Shown here: in pieces, positions 43,886 to 51,448 of the stretch
Position numbering within the stretch: the stretch's first letter is position 1
Layout: each line of letters opens with the position of its first letter
DNA from: Kosakonia quasisacchari
Lineage (GTDB): Bacteria > Pseudomonadota > Gammaproteobacteria > Enterobacterales > Enterobacteriaceae
Direction: 5' to 3'
Assembly (NCBI RefSeq): GCF_004331415.1
Contig: NZ_SJOP01000005.1
Span: 1 to 64,000, forward strand
DNA length: 64,000 nucleotides
Notes under the pieces: generated by a model
The model's database searches: none
What the model was told of the DNA's origin: nothing
What the model saw: the letters and a program-made list of their open reading frames with translations, nothing else
Translations under genes and position numbers: made by a program

Positions 43886-44509
43886 ATGCTGGTTTACTGG
43901 CTGGATATTATCGGCACCGCCGTATTTGCTATTTCAGGCGTTCTGCTGGCGGGAAAACTGCGAATGGATCCGTTTGGTGTGCTGGTGCTCGGCGTCGTTA
44001 CTGCCGTTGGCGGCGGGACGATTCGTGATATGGCGCTGGCACACGGCCCGGTATTCTGGGTTAAAGATCCGACGGATTTAGTCGTGGCAATGGTGACCTG
44101 CATGTTGACCATTGTGCTGGTGCGCCAGCCGCGCCGCTTGCCGAAATGGATATTACCGGTACTGGATGCCGTCGGGCTGGCGGTGTTTGTCGGTATTGGT
44201 GTTAATAAAGCGTTTCTTGCCGAAACCGGCCCGCTGGTGGCGATTTGTATGGGCGTGGTCACCGGTGTCGGCGGTGGTATCATTCGTGATGTGCTGGCGC
44301 GTGAAGTGCCGATGATCCTGCGTACAGAGATTTACGCCACCGCCTGTATTGCGGGAGGGATCGTGCATGCGACAGCGTATTACTTATTTGCCGTGCCGCT
44401 GGAAACAGCAAGTATGCTGGGCATGGTGGTCACGCTAGTTATCAGGCTGGCGGCGATTCGCTGGCACCTGAAGCTTCCCACTTTTGCGCTGGATGAATCA
44501 GGCAGATAA
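43886..44509 (+). CDS. yadS: TRIC-like trimeric channel family inner-membrane protein (UPF0126)
   Basis: A 207-residue inner-membrane protein with about seven hydrophobic segments and an internal duplication: VLGVVTAVGGGTIRDMAL in the first half and MGVVTGVGGGIIRDVLAREVP in the second. Bacterial relatives of TRIC cation channels share this glycine-rich repeat, but transport activity of the UPF0126/YadS branch is not established. It ends the mtnN-btuF-yadS unit and converges on erpA across a strong bidirectional terminator. Confidence 0.87.
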   Translation: MLVYWLDIIGTAVFAISGVLLAGKLRMDPFGVLVLGVVTAVGGGTIRDMALAHGPVFWVKDPTDLVVAMVTCMLTIVLVRQPRRLPKWILPVLDAVGLAVFVGIGVNKAFLAETGPLVAICMGVVTGVGGGIIRDVLAREVPMILRTEIYATACIAGGIVHATAYYLFAVPLETASMLGMVVTLVIRLAAIRWHLKLPTFALDESGR

Positions 44510-44510
44510 C

Positions 44511-44539
44511 AAAAAGCCGTGTCGCTGACACGGCTTTTT
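44511..44539. terminator. Bidirectional terminator between yadS and erpA
   Basis: AAAAAGCCGTGTC and GACACGGCTTTTT form a 13-bp stem with a GCT loop, directly after the yadS stop and 16 nt after the erpA stop. A and T runs on the two sides let it work in both directions. Confidence 0.92.
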
Positions 44540-44554
44540 ATGCATGAAGGAGCA

Positions 44555-44899
44555 TTAAATACTGAATGAAGAGCCGCAACCACAGGTGCTGGTCGCATTC
44601 GGGTTAGTCACCACAAAGCGGGAACCTTCCAGACCTTCGGTGTAATCGACTGAACCACCGACCAGATATTGCAGGCTCATCGGGTCAACTACCAGGCCAA
44701 CGCCTTGCTTCTCAATGGTCATATCACCATCGTTGATTTGATCGTCAAAGGTAAAACCATACTGGAAGCCGCTGCAACCACCACCGGTGATGTAGACACG
44801 CAGCTTCAGATTTGGGTTATCTTCGTCCGCAATCAGGTTTTTTACTTTGTTGGCTGCTGCGTCGGTAAACTGCAGCGGCAACGCTACGTCATCACTCAT
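44555..44899 (-). CDS. erpA: Iron-sulfur cluster insertion protein ErpA
   Basis: A-type carrier that delivers Fe-S clusters, including to the IspG/IspH isoprenoid enzymes; essential under aerobic growth in E. coli. The 114-residue protein has the three cluster cysteines C42 ([10 protein letters not shown]), C106 and C108 (TCGCGSSF). Full length for the family. Upstream on the same strand is the broken clcA, 81 nt away, so erpA is probably expressed from its own promoter. Confidence 0.97.
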   Translation of the reverse strand: MSDDVALPLQFTDAAANKVKNLIADEDNPNLKLRVYITGGGCSGFQYGFTFDDQINDGDMTIEKQGVGLVVDPMSLQYLVGGSVDYTEGLEGSRFVVTNPNATSTCGCGSSFSI

Positions 44900-44980
44900 G
44901 TCTTGCTCCCGTTGATACTGCGATCTGGTTAAATAGTAACCCGACCTTTTCAGCTATTATCCAATACGCTACTAAATCGT

Positions 44981-46247
44981 TCAAGTATTCTCCCGCGGCA
45001 ACTCACTTTCGCGAGCCGCATCCTGCCTGGCAAGCGTACGTGCCAGAATCGCGGAATAGAGCGGTTTTCCACCCAAAAACTGTGCTAAGAGTGTCGCACC
45101 AAGACAGGTAATGATCATTGGCAAAATAAGCTGATAATTGTCAGTCATTTCCAGAACTAGCACGATCCCGGTCAACGGCGCACGCAGAGATGCGGCTAAT
45201 AACGCGCCCATCCCGGCAATGGCAAATGTCCCGGCATCAAGCTGATAATGCGGAAAAATCGCTGCGCTCGCGCTGCCAAATGCCATGCCTAATACCGTGC
45301 CAAGCGCCAGCATCGGCGCAAAAATGCCGCCAGGCGCCCCCGAGCTAAAACAGAGCAACGTGGTTGCCACACGAATGAGGAAAATAAACAGCAGTGCGCC
45401 GACGGTATAATTTCCGGCTGTTGCAATGGGGATAAGTGCAAAACCCCCGCCGGAAAGCGCAGGCGCAACCAAGCCAAGAACGCCGCAGCAACCGCCGATG
45501 ACACCGCCAATCAGCACCCATTTCCCGGTATGCCCGCCGTGGATACGCTGAAACAGATCCTGAGTGCGCAACACCAGCGTGTTAAACAGCGGCCCGATCG
45601 CGCCAAAAATCATGCCCAGCAGCAGATAAAGCCACAGCGTATTCACCGGCGCATTGCTGAGCTTACCCACGTCGATCACCGCCGCTTCGCCGTTAAACAC
45701 GCGAAAGACAATGCTCGACATAATCACGCCGGTGAACACGGCTTTAATCGAGATCAGGTTGTAATGAAACTGCGAACGCATCTCTTCAATAATAAAAAGA
45801 ATGCCAGCCAGCGGTGCGTTAAATGCGGCGGAAAGCCCGGCTGCCGCGCCGGTCGCCAGTAATGTATGACGCGCTTCACCGCTGCGCAGGCGAAACAGGT
45901 CGCCCATCATGCGCCCGATATTGCCGCCGATCTGCACGGTTGGCCCTTCCCGACCCAGCACCATTCCCGCGCCAAGCGTTCCCATCCCGCCGAAAAACTT
46001 AACCGGTAAGACTCGCCACCAGCGCACTGTCCGCCATTTGTGCCAGCGCGCCAATGCGTGCGTTCAACACCGCGTTCACGGCTTTTTCAAAAAATACGCC
46101 CACCAACCCTGTGGCTGCGCCCGCTACGGCGGCAACCAGCAAAATCGCCAGCGGCGTTTTATCGCGTTGCAGCATCTGGCGCATGATGTTTCGACGTCGC
46201 CGTTGCTCAACCTGCTGTTGTTCAAATGAAGGAGTTTGCGCTGACAT
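44981..46247 (-). pseudogene. clcA: Broken H+/Cl- exchange transporter gene (internal deletion and frameshift)
   Basis: Two reading frames together match ClcA (473 residues in E. coli). The 5' part (46247 to about 46016) encodes residues 1 to about 76, ending [11 protein letters not shown], then reads into SLTG and a stop near 46000. The 3' part, in another frame from about 46032, resumes at [14 protein letters not shown] (E. coli residue 122 onward) and is intact to 44981, including the gating GREGP and FIIEEM. About 45-48 codons between them are missing, including the first ion-binding signature GSGIPE. The short shared run GTGCGCTG may mark the deletion ends. An in-frame ATG at 46054 could start the 3' part, but without helix C and the GSGIP serine. 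Sequencing or assembly error remains possible. Confidence 0.85.
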
Positions 46248-46349
46248 TGATTTTCGATAAGTAATACAAAAGGGGCATTTTACCCGGCAAGCGCCGCCGC
46301 GTCGCGGGCAAAATCCCTGCAAAATATGTCGTTTCACCGGGGCAAAACT

Positions 46350-46378
46350 TTCATAACATTCCCGTAATCACATAGAAT
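46350..46378 (+). promoter_or_regulatory. Probable hemL promoter
   Basis: TTCATA (46350-46355), a 17-nt spacer and TAGAAT (46373-46378), 40 nt before the hemL start, within the 170-nt divergent gap with clcA. Confidence 0.5.
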
Positions 46379-46417
46379 GGCCAGCATTGATTTTTCCACG
46401 AACCAGGAATGAAAAGC

Positions 46418-47698
46418 ATGAGTAAGTCTGAAAACCTCTATAACGCAGCGCGTGAGCTTATCCCGGGCGGTGTGAACTCACCGGTGCGCGCCTTTACCGG
46501 CGTGGGCGGTACGCCGCTGTTTATCGAGCGTGCTGACGGTGCTTATTTGTATGATGTCGACGGCAAAGCCTATATCGATTACGTCGGATCCTGGGGACCC
46601 ATGGTGCTCGGTCACAACCACCCGGCGATTCGCAACGCGGTGATCGAAGCGGCCAGCCGCGGCCTGAGCTTTGGTGCGCCCACCGAGATGGAAGTGAAAA
46701 TGGCGGAACTGGTCACCGAACTGGTGCCAACCATGGATATGGTGCGCATGGTGAACTCCGGTACCGAAGCGACGATGAGCGCCATTCGTCTGGCGCGCGG
46801 GTTTACCGGACGCGATAAAATCATCAAATTCGAAGGTTGCTACCACGGCCACGCCGACTGCCTGCTGGTGAAAGCCGGTTCCGGTGCGCTGACGCTGGGC
46901 CAGCCGAACTCACCGGGCGTGCCGGCTGATTTCGCCAAACACACCCTCACCTGCACGTATAACGATCTGAGTTCGGTACGCGCGGCGTTTGAGCAATATC
47001 CGCAGGATATCGCCTGTATCATCGTCGAACCGGTCGCCGGAAATATGAACTGTGTGCCGCCGCTGCCGGAATTCCTGCCGGGCTTGCGCGCGCTGTGCGA
47101 TGAATTCGGCGCACTGCTGATTATTGATGAAGTGATGACAGGTTTCCGCGTCGCGCTGGCGGGTGCCCAATCTTACTATGACGTAGAACCCGATCTGACT
47201 TGCCTTGGCAAAATCATCGGTGGTGGCATGCCCGTCGGCGCATTTGGTGGACGTCGCGATGTAATGGAAGCGCTGGCACCCACCGGCCCGGTCTATCAGG
47301 CGGGTACGCTCTCCGGTAACCCGATTGCCATGGCGGCAGGCTATGCCTGTTTAACCGAAGTTGCCCAGCCGGGCATTCACTCCACACTGACTGAGCTGAC
47401 CACACAGCTGGCAAATGGCCTGCTGGACGCCGCACAGGAAACGGGCATTCCGCTGGTGGTTAACCACGTTGGTGGGATGTTTGGTCTGTTCTTTACCGAT
47501 GCCGATAGCGTGACCCGCTATCAAGACGTGGTGAAGTGCGACGTAGAACGCTTTAAACGCTTCTTCCATTTGATGCTCGAAGAAGGCGTGTATCTGGCGC
47601 CGTCGGCATTTGAAGCGGGCTTTATGTCTGTCGCGCACAGTGAAGAGGACATTGACAACACCATCGACGCTGCGCGTCGCGTGTTCGCCAAATTGTAA
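46418..47698 (+). CDS. hemL: Glutamate-1-semialdehyde 2,1-aminomutase
   Basis: Makes 5-aminolevulinate from glutamate semialdehyde, the committed tetrapyrrole precursor. Starting at 46418 ([18 protein letters not shown]) gives 426 residues as in E. coli; an ATG three codons earlier is less likely. PLP-binding K265 lies in [16 protein letters not shown], and [15 protein letters not shown] binds the cofactor phosphate. It is a single-gene unit converging on fhuB. Haem synthesis next to a ferrichrome uptake operon is the usual enterobacterial order. Confidence 0.97.
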   Translation: MSKSENLYNAARELIPGGVNSPVRAFTGVGGTPLFIERADGAYLYDVDGKAYIDYVGSWGPMVLGHNHPAIRNAVIEAASRGLSFGAPTEMEVKMAELVTELVPTMDMVRMVNSGTEATMSAIRLARGFTGRDKIIKFEGCYHGHADCLLVKAGSGALTLGQPNSPGVPADFAKHTLTCTYNDLSSVRAAFEQYPQDIACIIVEPVAGNMNCVPPLPEFLPGLRALCDEFGALLIIDEVMTGFRVALAGAQSYYDVEPDLTCLGKIIGGGMPVGAFGGRRDVMEALAPTGPVYQAGTLSGNPIAMAAGYACLTEVAQPGIHSTLTELTTQLANGLLDAAQETGIPLVVNHVGGMFGLFFTDADSVTRYQDVVKCDVERFKRFFHLMLEEGVYLAPSAFEAGFMSVAHSEEDIDNTIDAARRVFAKL

Positions 47699-47705
47699 CG
47701 ACAAG

Positions 47706-47728
47706 GCCTCTCCCACCAAGGGAGAGGC
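47706..47728. terminator. Hairpin between converging hemL and fhuB
   Basis: GCCTCTCCC and GGGAGAGGC form a perfect 9-bp stem with an ACCAA loop, 7 nt after the hemL stop and 6 nt before the end of fhuB. The right tail is GCTCTTTT. It can serve both genes and resembles two other hairpins in the window. Confidence 0.7.
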
Positions 47729-47734
47729 GCTCTT

Positions 47735-49717
47735 TTAGCGGCTCTGCTTTCTCAGCAAATAGATAAAGTACGGCGCGCCGATAAAGGTCGACAGCAACCC
47801 GGCCGGGATCTGAAACGGAAACAGCAGCATCCGCCCGCACCAGTCGGCAAACACCAGCAGTAATCCCCCCACCAGCGCCGAAATCACGATATGCGGCATC
47901 GTGCGACGAAAACCCATCATCCGCGTGATATGCGGTGCCATCAGACCAACAAAACTGAGCGGGCCAATGGTCATTGTCGCCGTTGCCGTTAGTGCCGCAG
48001 CCAGTAACAACAGGCCGACGCGCGAAGGTGTCAACGCCATCCCGACCGAGCGCGCGGTATCCCCACCGAGCGGTAAGATCATTAACCAGCGGCGACACAG
48101 CGGTGTCAGCGCCAACAAAATCACCATCATCACGCCAGTCTGCAAAACCTGATCGCCGGACGCGTTGTAAGTGCTGCCAGAAATCCACGTCAGGATCTTC
48201 GCCATGCGCGGGTCACCGCTTGCCTGCAGCATCATCAGCAACATGGTAAACGCGGTGCTCAGCGCCATCCCTGCCAGCAGCATTCGGTGCGGAGAAAACC
48301 CGCCACGCCCGGCGGCAACCATAATAATCAGCAACGTCACCGCGGCACCCACACTCCCGGCGGGCATCAGCCAGCCAAACGCGTTACCCGGTACGAAAAA
48401 CAGCATCAATACCACGCCAAACGCCGCGCCTGAGCTTATCCCCAACACTTCCGGGCTGGCCATCGGATTGCCGGTCAGGCGCTGAATAATACAGCCCGCC
48501 ACCGCCAGCATCACGCCAGCGGTAAGCGCAGCGACAATGCGCGGCCAGCGCCACGGCATCAATTCCTCAAGCAACTGACCGCGGGCAAAATGCCAGCCTG
48601 TCGCATCACGCCCGAACGTCAGCGCCAGCCACATCGCCAGCAACAGAAGTACTAAACCGCCCAGCGCAAACCACTGTACCTGCTGGCGCTCAGCGACCAC
48701 CTTATCCCCGCCGTCCATTGCCGGGGCGCTCATGCTGCGCAGCCGTGGCAGCAGCCACAGCAACAGCGGCGCACCAATCAGCGCGGTGATCGAACCGGTA
48801 GAGACTTCCATCCACACTCGCGTCAGCCACCAGATAACTTGATCGGAGAGCCAGAGGATCAACGCACCAATCAACGGCGCCAGCAGCAAGCGTGACAACA
48901 AGCGACGCGCACCCAGCATTTTCGCCAGCAGCGGCGCAAACAGACCGATAAAGCCGATAATGCCAACCGCATTGACCAGCAACGCACTTAGCGCAATTGC
49001 CAGCGTCAGCGCCGCCAGGCGAGCCAGCGACAGCGCCAGGCCAAGATTGCGCGCAACGCCGTCATCAAGCCCCATCAGCGTCAGCGGGCGCAACAGCAGT
49101 AGCGTTAACACCGCACAGCCAAGCAACTGCGGCCACAGTCGCTGCACGATGCTCCAGTCGGTTTGCGTCAGCGTCCCGGTGCTCCATAAAAACATGCTTT
49201 GCAGTTGATCGTGATGGAACAGCGCCAGCAGTTGGTTAATCGCTCCGCAATAGAGGCTCACCACCAGACCGGCGAGGATCAGCGTTACCGGCGATAAACG
49301 CTTTCCCCAGGCCACGCCAAACACCAGAGCACCAACCACACATGCCCCGGCAAGCGCGGCAAACTGTGACGCCATCACACCGGGAATCGCCCACAGAGTG
49401 GTAATGGTAATGCCCAGTTGCGCCCCGGTTGCCACACCCAGCGTTGTCGGTTCGGCAAGCGGGTTACGCAGCACCTGCTGAAACAGCACACCGACCAGAC
49501 CAAGCCCGGCGCCGACCAGCAGAGAAATCACCAGACGCGGCAACAAACTGTAGTGGAACAACATCTGATCGATAAAGTTGATGTCCGGCGCGACGAAGGC
49601 CTGCGCCCACTGCGCGCGCGGCAAAGCGATAGTTAAATTGTTCCACGTAAGTACGGCGGCAATGATAAACAGCACCGTCAGCAGCAACGCAGGGAAAGGC
49701 GAAACACGTCGGTTCAT
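47735..49717 (-). CDS. fhuB: Ferric hydroxamate ABC transporter permease
   Basis: Inner-membrane channel of FhuBCD for ferrichrome-type siderophores. The 660-residue protein is an internal fusion of two FecCD-type permeases of about 330 residues each, with roughly twenty membrane helices; both halves end in a coupling segment for FhuC. Its ATG overlaps the fhuD stop by 4 nt (ATGA). It is the last gene of the Fur-controlled fhuACDB operon. Confidence 0.96.
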   Translation of the reverse strand: MNRRVSPFPALLLTVLFIIAAVLTWNNLTIALPRAQWAQAFVAPDINFIDQMLFHYSLLPRLVISLLVGAGLGLVGVLFQQVLRNPLAEPTTLGVATGAQLGITITTLWAIPGVMASQFAALAGACVVGALVFGVAWGKRLSPVTLILAGLVVSLYCGAINQLLALFHHDQLQSMFLWSTGTLTQTDWSIVQRLWPQLLGCAVLTLLLLRPLTLMGLDDGVARNLGLALSLARLAALTLAIALSALLVNAVGIIGFIGLFAPLLAKMLGARRLLSRLLLAPLIGALILWLSDQVIWWLTRVWMEVSTGSITALIGAPLLLWLLPRLRSMSAPAMDGGDKVVAERQQVQWFALGGLVLLLLAMWLALTFGRDATGWHFARGQLLEELMPWRWPRIVAALTAGVMLAVAGCIIQRLTGNPMASPEVLGISSGAAFGVVLMLFFVPGNAFGWLMPAGSVGAAVTLLIIMVAAGRGGFSPHRMLLAGMALSTAFTMLLMMLQASGDPRMAKILTWISGSTYNASGDQVLQTGVMMVILLALTPLCRRWLMILPLGGDTARSVGMALTPSRVGLLLLAAALTATATMTIGPLSFVGLMAPHITRMMGFRRTMPHIVISALVGGLLLVFADWCGRMLLFPFQIPAGLLSTFIGAPYFIYLLRKQSR

Positions 49718-50604
49718 GACCGGCCTCCCAGCGCATTATCCAGCACGCGGGTAAAATGCATCGCCGACAGCGTCGCGCCATAAAACCAGACCGCCGGCAC
49801 CCGCTGGAAACGCCCGGCGCGCACGAAGGGCATCGCCTGCCACAACGGTGTCGCCATCATTTTTTGCATATCCTGTTCGTTACCGTGATCAAAACAGATC
49901 ACATCAACATCTTTGTATTCTGCCAGCCGGTCGATACCCACCGCCACGCTGCCCCAGAAAGAGGTTTCGCCATGCCAGGCGTTGCGAATACCCACGCTAT
50001 CGAGCACTTCCTGGAACAGGCAGTTCGGTCCGAACGCCAGCACATGGCGCGGATCGAGCAGCGTGATCATCAACAAAGGGCGATCGCCGCGACGGGCAAA
50101 ATGCGGTTTTCGTTCTTCGATTAATGCATCAAAGGCGTCGAGATGTTTTTTCGCCGCTGTTTCCAGATTCAGGATCTGCGCCATCTCATTTAGCGAGTGC
50201 TTCGCCATCGTCAGCGGTTTTTTACCGTCACTAAAGGTGAAGCCGCGACCCGGCGCGATTTTCGCCAGCTTCTCTTCGGAAGGACCGTATCCTGCCGACC
50301 ACACCAGCCAGGAGGGTTTCATTTGCGTCAGCAATTCGAGGTTCGGCTCGGTACGCAGCCCAACGTCAATCACCGAAGCAGGCAGCGCAGGCTCGTTGAC
50401 CCACAAGTTGTAACTCTGCACATCCGCAACGCCATAAGGCGCGACGCCGAGCGCCAGCAGCAACTCAACCGGCAACCACTCCAGCGCGACAATACGCGTC
50501 GGATCGATAGCCGCGGCTTGCGCGCTGCGCATGTTCCACAAAAGGGGGGAGAGCGCCATCGCCGTCAGTAAGCGACGACGGCTAATGTGATGTAATCCAG
50601 CCAT
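49714..50604 (-). CDS. fhuD: Ferric hydroxamate-binding periplasmic protein
   Basis: Binds ferrichrome, coprogen and aerobactin and delivers them to FhuBC. The 296-residue precursor has a twin-arginine signal (SRRRLLTAMALSPLLW) ending near AQAA, followed by a class III binding fold with a long connecting helix. Conserved segments include ALEWLPVELLLALGV and LRTEPNLELLTQMKPS. The start shares one base with the fhuC stop and the stop overlaps fhuB, so translation of the three genes is coupled. Confidence 0.95.
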   Translation of the reverse strand: MAGLHHISRRRLLTAMALSPLLWNMRSAQAAAIDPTRIVALEWLPVELLLALGVAPYGVADVQSYNLWVNEPALPASVIDVGLRTEPNLELLTQMKPSWLVWSAGYGPSEEKLAKIAPGRGFTFSDGKKPLTMAKHSLNEMAQILNLETAAKKHLDAFDALIEERKPHFARRGDRPLLMITLLDPRHVLAFGPNCLFQEVLDSVGIRNAWHGETSFWGSVAVGIDRLAEYKDVDVICFDHGNEQDMQKMMATPLWQAMPFVRAGRFQRVPAVWFYGATLSAMHFTRVLDNALGGRS

Positions 50605-51401
50605 TAGTAGACAAAACTCACCGGTGCAGCCCCCGCAGGATGCGGCAATATTCCCATCGGGATGCCGTAAATGTGTTCCAGCGTTTCGGCGCGCATTAAT
50701 ACTTCCGGCGTACCTTCGGCGATCATTTCACCACCGCGCAGCGCCACCAGATAATCGCAATACCGCGCCGCCATATTAATGTCGTGCAGCACGGCAATCA
50801 CCGTCAGCCCGCGCTGCTGGCTCAACCGGTGCACCAGCGCCAGCACATCCACCTGATGCGCGATGTCCAGCGCCGAGGTGGGTTCATCCAGCAGCAGGCA
50901 GCGGCTATCTTGCGCCACCAGCATGGCGATCCACGCGCGCTGGCGTTCGCCGCCGGAGAGGCTATCCACCAGGCGGTGCGCCAGCGGTTTTAAGCCCACC
51001 AGCGCAATCGCTTCTTCCACTTTCTCTCTGTCGGCAATGCCAAAGCGCCCCAACGCCCCGTGCCACGGGTAACGACCAATCGCCACCAGTTCACGTACCG
51101 TCATCCCTTCCGCCTGCGGCAACTGCTGCGGCAAATAGGCCACCTTGCGGGCAAAAGCCTTGCTGTTCCAGCTAGCGAGCGGTTGCCCATCAAGCAGAAT
51201 GTCCCCATCCGAGGGCGGCTGGTGGCGGCCAAGCATTTTCAGCAGCGTGGATTTACCGGAGCCGTTGTGACCAATCAAGCCGGTGACTTTGCCTACCGGA
51301 AAGGTCAGCGACAGCGGGTGCAGCAGCGTACGACCGGGCACACGAAAGGTGACATCGGTAAGTTGAAAGGTGGTATCGGGAAGCGCGTTGTTTTCCTGCA
51401 T
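50604..51401 (-). CDS. fhuC: Ferric hydroxamate ABC transporter ATP-binding protein
   Basis: ATPase for FhuBD. The ATG at 51401 (MQENNALPDTTFQL) gives 265 residues, as in E. coli; an in-frame start 24 nt upstream is less likely because a hairpin lies there. Walker A is GHNGSGKST, the signature LSGGERQRAWIAML, and Walker B CLLLDEPTSALD. It follows fhuA by 47 nt; a GC-rich hairpin in that gap may reduce expression of fhuCDB relative to fhuA. Confidence 0.96.
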   Translation of the reverse strand: MQENNALPDTTFQLTDVTFRVPGRTLLHPLSLTFPVGKVTGLIGHNGSGKSTLLKMLGRHQPPSDGDILLDGQPLASWNSKAFARKVAYLPQQLPQAEGMTVRELVAIGRYPWHGALGRFGIADREKVEEAIALVGLKPLAHRLVDSLSGGERQRAWIAMLVAQDSRCLLLDEPTSALDIAHQVDVLALVHRLSQQRGLTVIAVLHDINMAARYCDYLVALRGGEMIAEGTPEVLMRAETLEHIYGIPMGILPHPAGAAPVSFVY

Positions 51402-51414
51402 GGTTGCCAACTTA

Positions 51415-51439
51415 TAAAAGGGCACGGCGAACCGTGCCC
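51415..51439 (-). terminator. Hairpin between fhuA and fhuC, possible attenuator
   Basis: On the minus strand GGGCACGG and CCGTGCCC form a perfect 8-bp stem with a TTCG loop, an especially stable tetraloop, followed by UUUU. It begins 9 nt after the fhuA stop. In a co-directional operon this probably stops part of the transcripts after fhuA. Confidence 0.7.
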
Positions 51440-51448
51440 GAAGAGAGA

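Noticed and set aside
45999..46060. Programmed ribosomal frameshift in clcA
   Set aside because: No slippery heptamer or downstream pseudoknot is evident, and about 45-48 conserved codons are missing, which a frameshift cannot restore. A deletion explains the data better.
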